A program made the translations under genes and the position numbers. From assembly GCA_026545225.1 (NCBI GenBank), contig CM048847.1, forward strand, positions 1,984,001 to 2,048,000: DNA of 64,000 bases. Direction: 5' to 3'. Source of the stretch: Cornus controversa (lineage: Eukaryota > Streptophyta > Magnoliopsida > Cornales > Cornaceae). This document shows, piece after piece, positions 61,566 to 64,000 of the stretch; position 1 is the stretch's first letter; each line of letters starts with the position of its first letter. Below the pieces are notes generated by a model. That model saw only the letters and a program-made list of their open reading frames with translations. It had not been told where the DNA came from and made no database searches.

Positions 61566-64000
61566 ATGGTTGGTAGCTTGCTAATTGTTTCCTTTAGACG
61601 TCCAAACGGTCGAACTTGGAACAAAGCACCATACGGTTGTGATGAAGATCGGATTGACATGTTCGTCACTTCTTTTGGATGCTTTGATGGTCTAATTTGG
61701 AAAAAAGAAACTTACGATTCTGATTATGGCACGACTTCTCAAGGAATGGGTTTTTGAATCAGAATAACTCAAACTAAACTTGTTTAAAATCATCGATAGC
61801 TTGGGAATTGTTTCTTTTACTTGTCCAGATGGTTGAAGTTGGCATAGAGCACCTTACGGTTGTGATCATTCATGGGTGCAGCATGGAATTACTCTTTTCC
61901 ATTCAGGACATCCTGACGGTTGAATTTCGCATAAAGCAACGTATAATTCTAGGTATAGCACGATTTCACGTGGATTGGGACTTTTCAAATCAGGAGAAGT
62001 CAAACGAAACAAGTTCGAAACCGTTCTTGTCATTCTCTATTCTTCTGGACATCCTGATGGTCAATTCTAGCACAAAGCGCCATACGGTTGTTGTCATGCC
62101 TGATTATTGCAAGCAATTGTTCTTTCGAGTCAGAACAACTCAAATAAACACGGATGAAGATCGGATTGACATGCTCGTCGTTTCTTTGGGACGCTTTGAT
62201 GGTTTCATTTAGAAAAAAGCAGCGTACGATTAGTATTATGGCACGACTTCTCTTGGAATGCGGTTTTCGAATCAAAACAACTCAAATGAAACAAGTTTAA
62301 AATGGTTGGTAGCTTGCTAATTGTTTCCTTTAGATGTCCAAACGGTCGTACTTGGAACAAAGCACCAAACGGTTGTGATGAAGATCGGATTGACATGTTC
62401 GTCACTTCTTTTGGATGCTTTGATGGTCTAATTTGGAAAAAAGAAACTTACGATTCTGATTATGGCACGACTTCTCAAGGAATGGGTTTTTGAATCAGAA
62501 CAACTCAAACTAAACTTGTTTAAAATCCTCGATAGCTTGGGAATTGTTTCTTTTACTTTTCCAGATGCTTGAAGTTGGCATAGAGTACCATACGGTTGTG
62601 ATCATTCATGAGTGCAGCAAGGAATTACTATTTTTGATTCAGGACGTCCTGATGGTTGAATTTGGCATAAAGCAATGTATAATTCTAAGTATGGCACGAT
62701 TTCACGTGGATTGGACTTTTCAAATCAGGACAAGTCAAACGAAACAAGTTCGAAACCGTTGTTGTCATTCTCTATTTTTCTGAACATCCAGATGGTCAAT
62801 TCTAGCACAAAGCGCCATACGGTTGTCGTCATGCCTGATTATTGCAAGCAATTGTTCTTTCGACTCAGAACCACTCAAACAAACACGGATGAAGATCGGA
62901 TTGACATGCTCGTCGTTTCTTTGGGACGCTTTGATGGTTTCATTTAGAAAAAAGCAGCGTACGATTATGATTATGGCACGACTTCTCTTGGAATGCGGTT
63001 TTCGAATCAAAACAACTCAAATGATACAAGTTTAAAATGGTTGGTAGCTTGCTAATTGTTTCCTTTAGATGTCCAAACGGTCGAACTTGGAACAAAGCAC
63101 CATACGGTTGTGATGAAGATCGGATTGACATGTTCGTCACTTCTTTTGGATGCTTTGATGGTCTAATTTGGAAAAAAGAAACTTACGATTCTGATTATGG
63201 CACGACTTCTCAAGGAATGGGTTTTTGAATCAGAACAACTCAAACTAAACTTGTTTAAAATCATCGATAGCTTGGGAATTGTTTCTTTTACTTGTCCAGA
63301 TGGTTGAAGTTGGCATAGAGCACCATACGGTTGTGATCATTCATGGGTGCAGCATGGAATTACTCTTTTCGATTCAGGACATCCTGACGGTTGAATTTGG
63401 CATAAAGCAACGTATAATTCTAGGTATAGCACGATTTCACGTGGATTGGGACTTTTCGAATCAGGACAAGTCAAACGAAACAAGTTTGAAACCGTTCTTG
63501 TCATTCTCTATTCTTCTGGACATCCTGATGGTCAATTCTTGCACAAAGCGCCATACAGTTGTCGTCATGCCTGATTATTGCAAGCAATTGTTCTTTCGAG
63601 TCAGAACAACTCAAACAAACACGGATGAAGATCGGATTGACATGCTCGTCGTTTCTTTGGGACGCTTTGATGGTTTTATTTAGAAAAAAGCAGCGTACGA
63701 TTATGATTATGGCACGACTTCTCTTGGAATGCGGTTTTCGAATCAAAACAACTCAAATGAAACAAGTTTAAAATGGTTGGTAGCTTGCTAATTGTTTTCT
63801 TTAGATGTCCAAACGGTCGAACTTGGAACAAAGCACCATACGGTTGTGATGAAGATCGGATTGACATGTTCATCACTTCTTTTGGATGCTTTGATGGTCT
63901 AATTTGGAAAAAAGAAACTTACGATTCTGATTATGGCACGACTTCTCAAGGAATGGGTTTTTGAATCAGAACAACTCAAACTAAACTTGTTTAAAATCAT
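61566..64000 (+). repeat. Beta repeat, incomplete at window end
   Basis: Units at 61566, 62302, 63037 and 63773 (partial) follow the beta order again. The array continues beyond the window. Confidence 0.82.

Larger units (their letters stand above)
24461..64000 (+). repeat. Main satellite array, 735/736-bp monomer
   Basis: After a 190-bp partial unit there are 55 complete units, starting at 24651, 25164, 25899, 26635 and so on to 63037, and then a partial last one (63773-64000). All are in the same orientation. Unit lengths are 735, 736 or 513 bp (short units at 24651, 27370, 30089, 33544, 36263 and 46339). Units are very similar and show shared diagnostic variants that form higher-order repeats. 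No unit has a credible gene. Open frames of 60-134 codons on both strands are by-products of the repeat and have no recognisable domains. Confidence 0.97.

Noticed and set aside
24651..64000. Hundreds of 60-134 codon open frames on both strands
   Set aside because: They repeat with the satellite, overlap in several frames, have no domains, and 736-bp units break frame between monomers.
24461..64000. Calling the satellite centromeric
   Set aside because: Sequence alone does not show CENH3 association; the monomer length is also unlike the common 150-180 bp plant centromere repeats.

Overview
The window looks like nuclear DNA from a flowering plant, from a heterochromatic, probably pericentromeric or similar satellite-rich region. 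The evidence is a long tandem satellite, a Cassandra-type LTR carrying 5S-rRNA-like sequence, a nuclear copy of plastid ycf2, and gag-only Ty3/gypsy elements with a plant-type tRNA-Met primer site. No host gene was found. The species cannot be named from sequence alone.

Layout. (1) 1-3807: satellite edge. It is inverted at 1-558, interrupted at 559-868 by a solo Cassandra-type LTR (minus strand), and forward at 869-3807. A 420-bp plastid ycf2 fragment sits at 1754-2173. (2) 3808-6511: one minus-strand LTR-like block of a large-LTR retroelement, holding a dense array of hairpins at 4835-5239. (3) 6512-24460: a tandem multimer of a gag-only LTR retrotransposon (TR-GAG type): LTR, internal, LTR, internal, LTR, truncated internal, period about 7.1 kb. 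The two complete internal regions have an intact gag, no pol, a hairpin minisatellite and a polypurine tract. The third is cut inside gag and joined directly to satellite. (4) 24461-64000: uninterrupted satellite array, about 55 units of 735, 736 or 513 bp, arranged in several nested higher-order repeats (2719, 2943 and 2207 bp).

The 735/736-bp monomer is an old trimer of related subrepeats A, B and C. Monomers fall into two B classes, 735 bp with an intact 14-bp palindrome and 736 bp with that palindrome broken. These alternate in parts of the array.

How the parts fit together. The gag protein is the only plausible protein product. The element must borrow protease, reverse transcriptase and integrase from an autonomous relative. 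The most unusual signal is that both retroelement families carry arrays of short hairpins. Their loops are conserved, while their stems change sequence but stay complementary (examples TGTCA/TGACA, CGTCA/TGACG, GTGAC/GTCAC). This suggests selection, or a copying mechanism, acting on structure rather than sequence.
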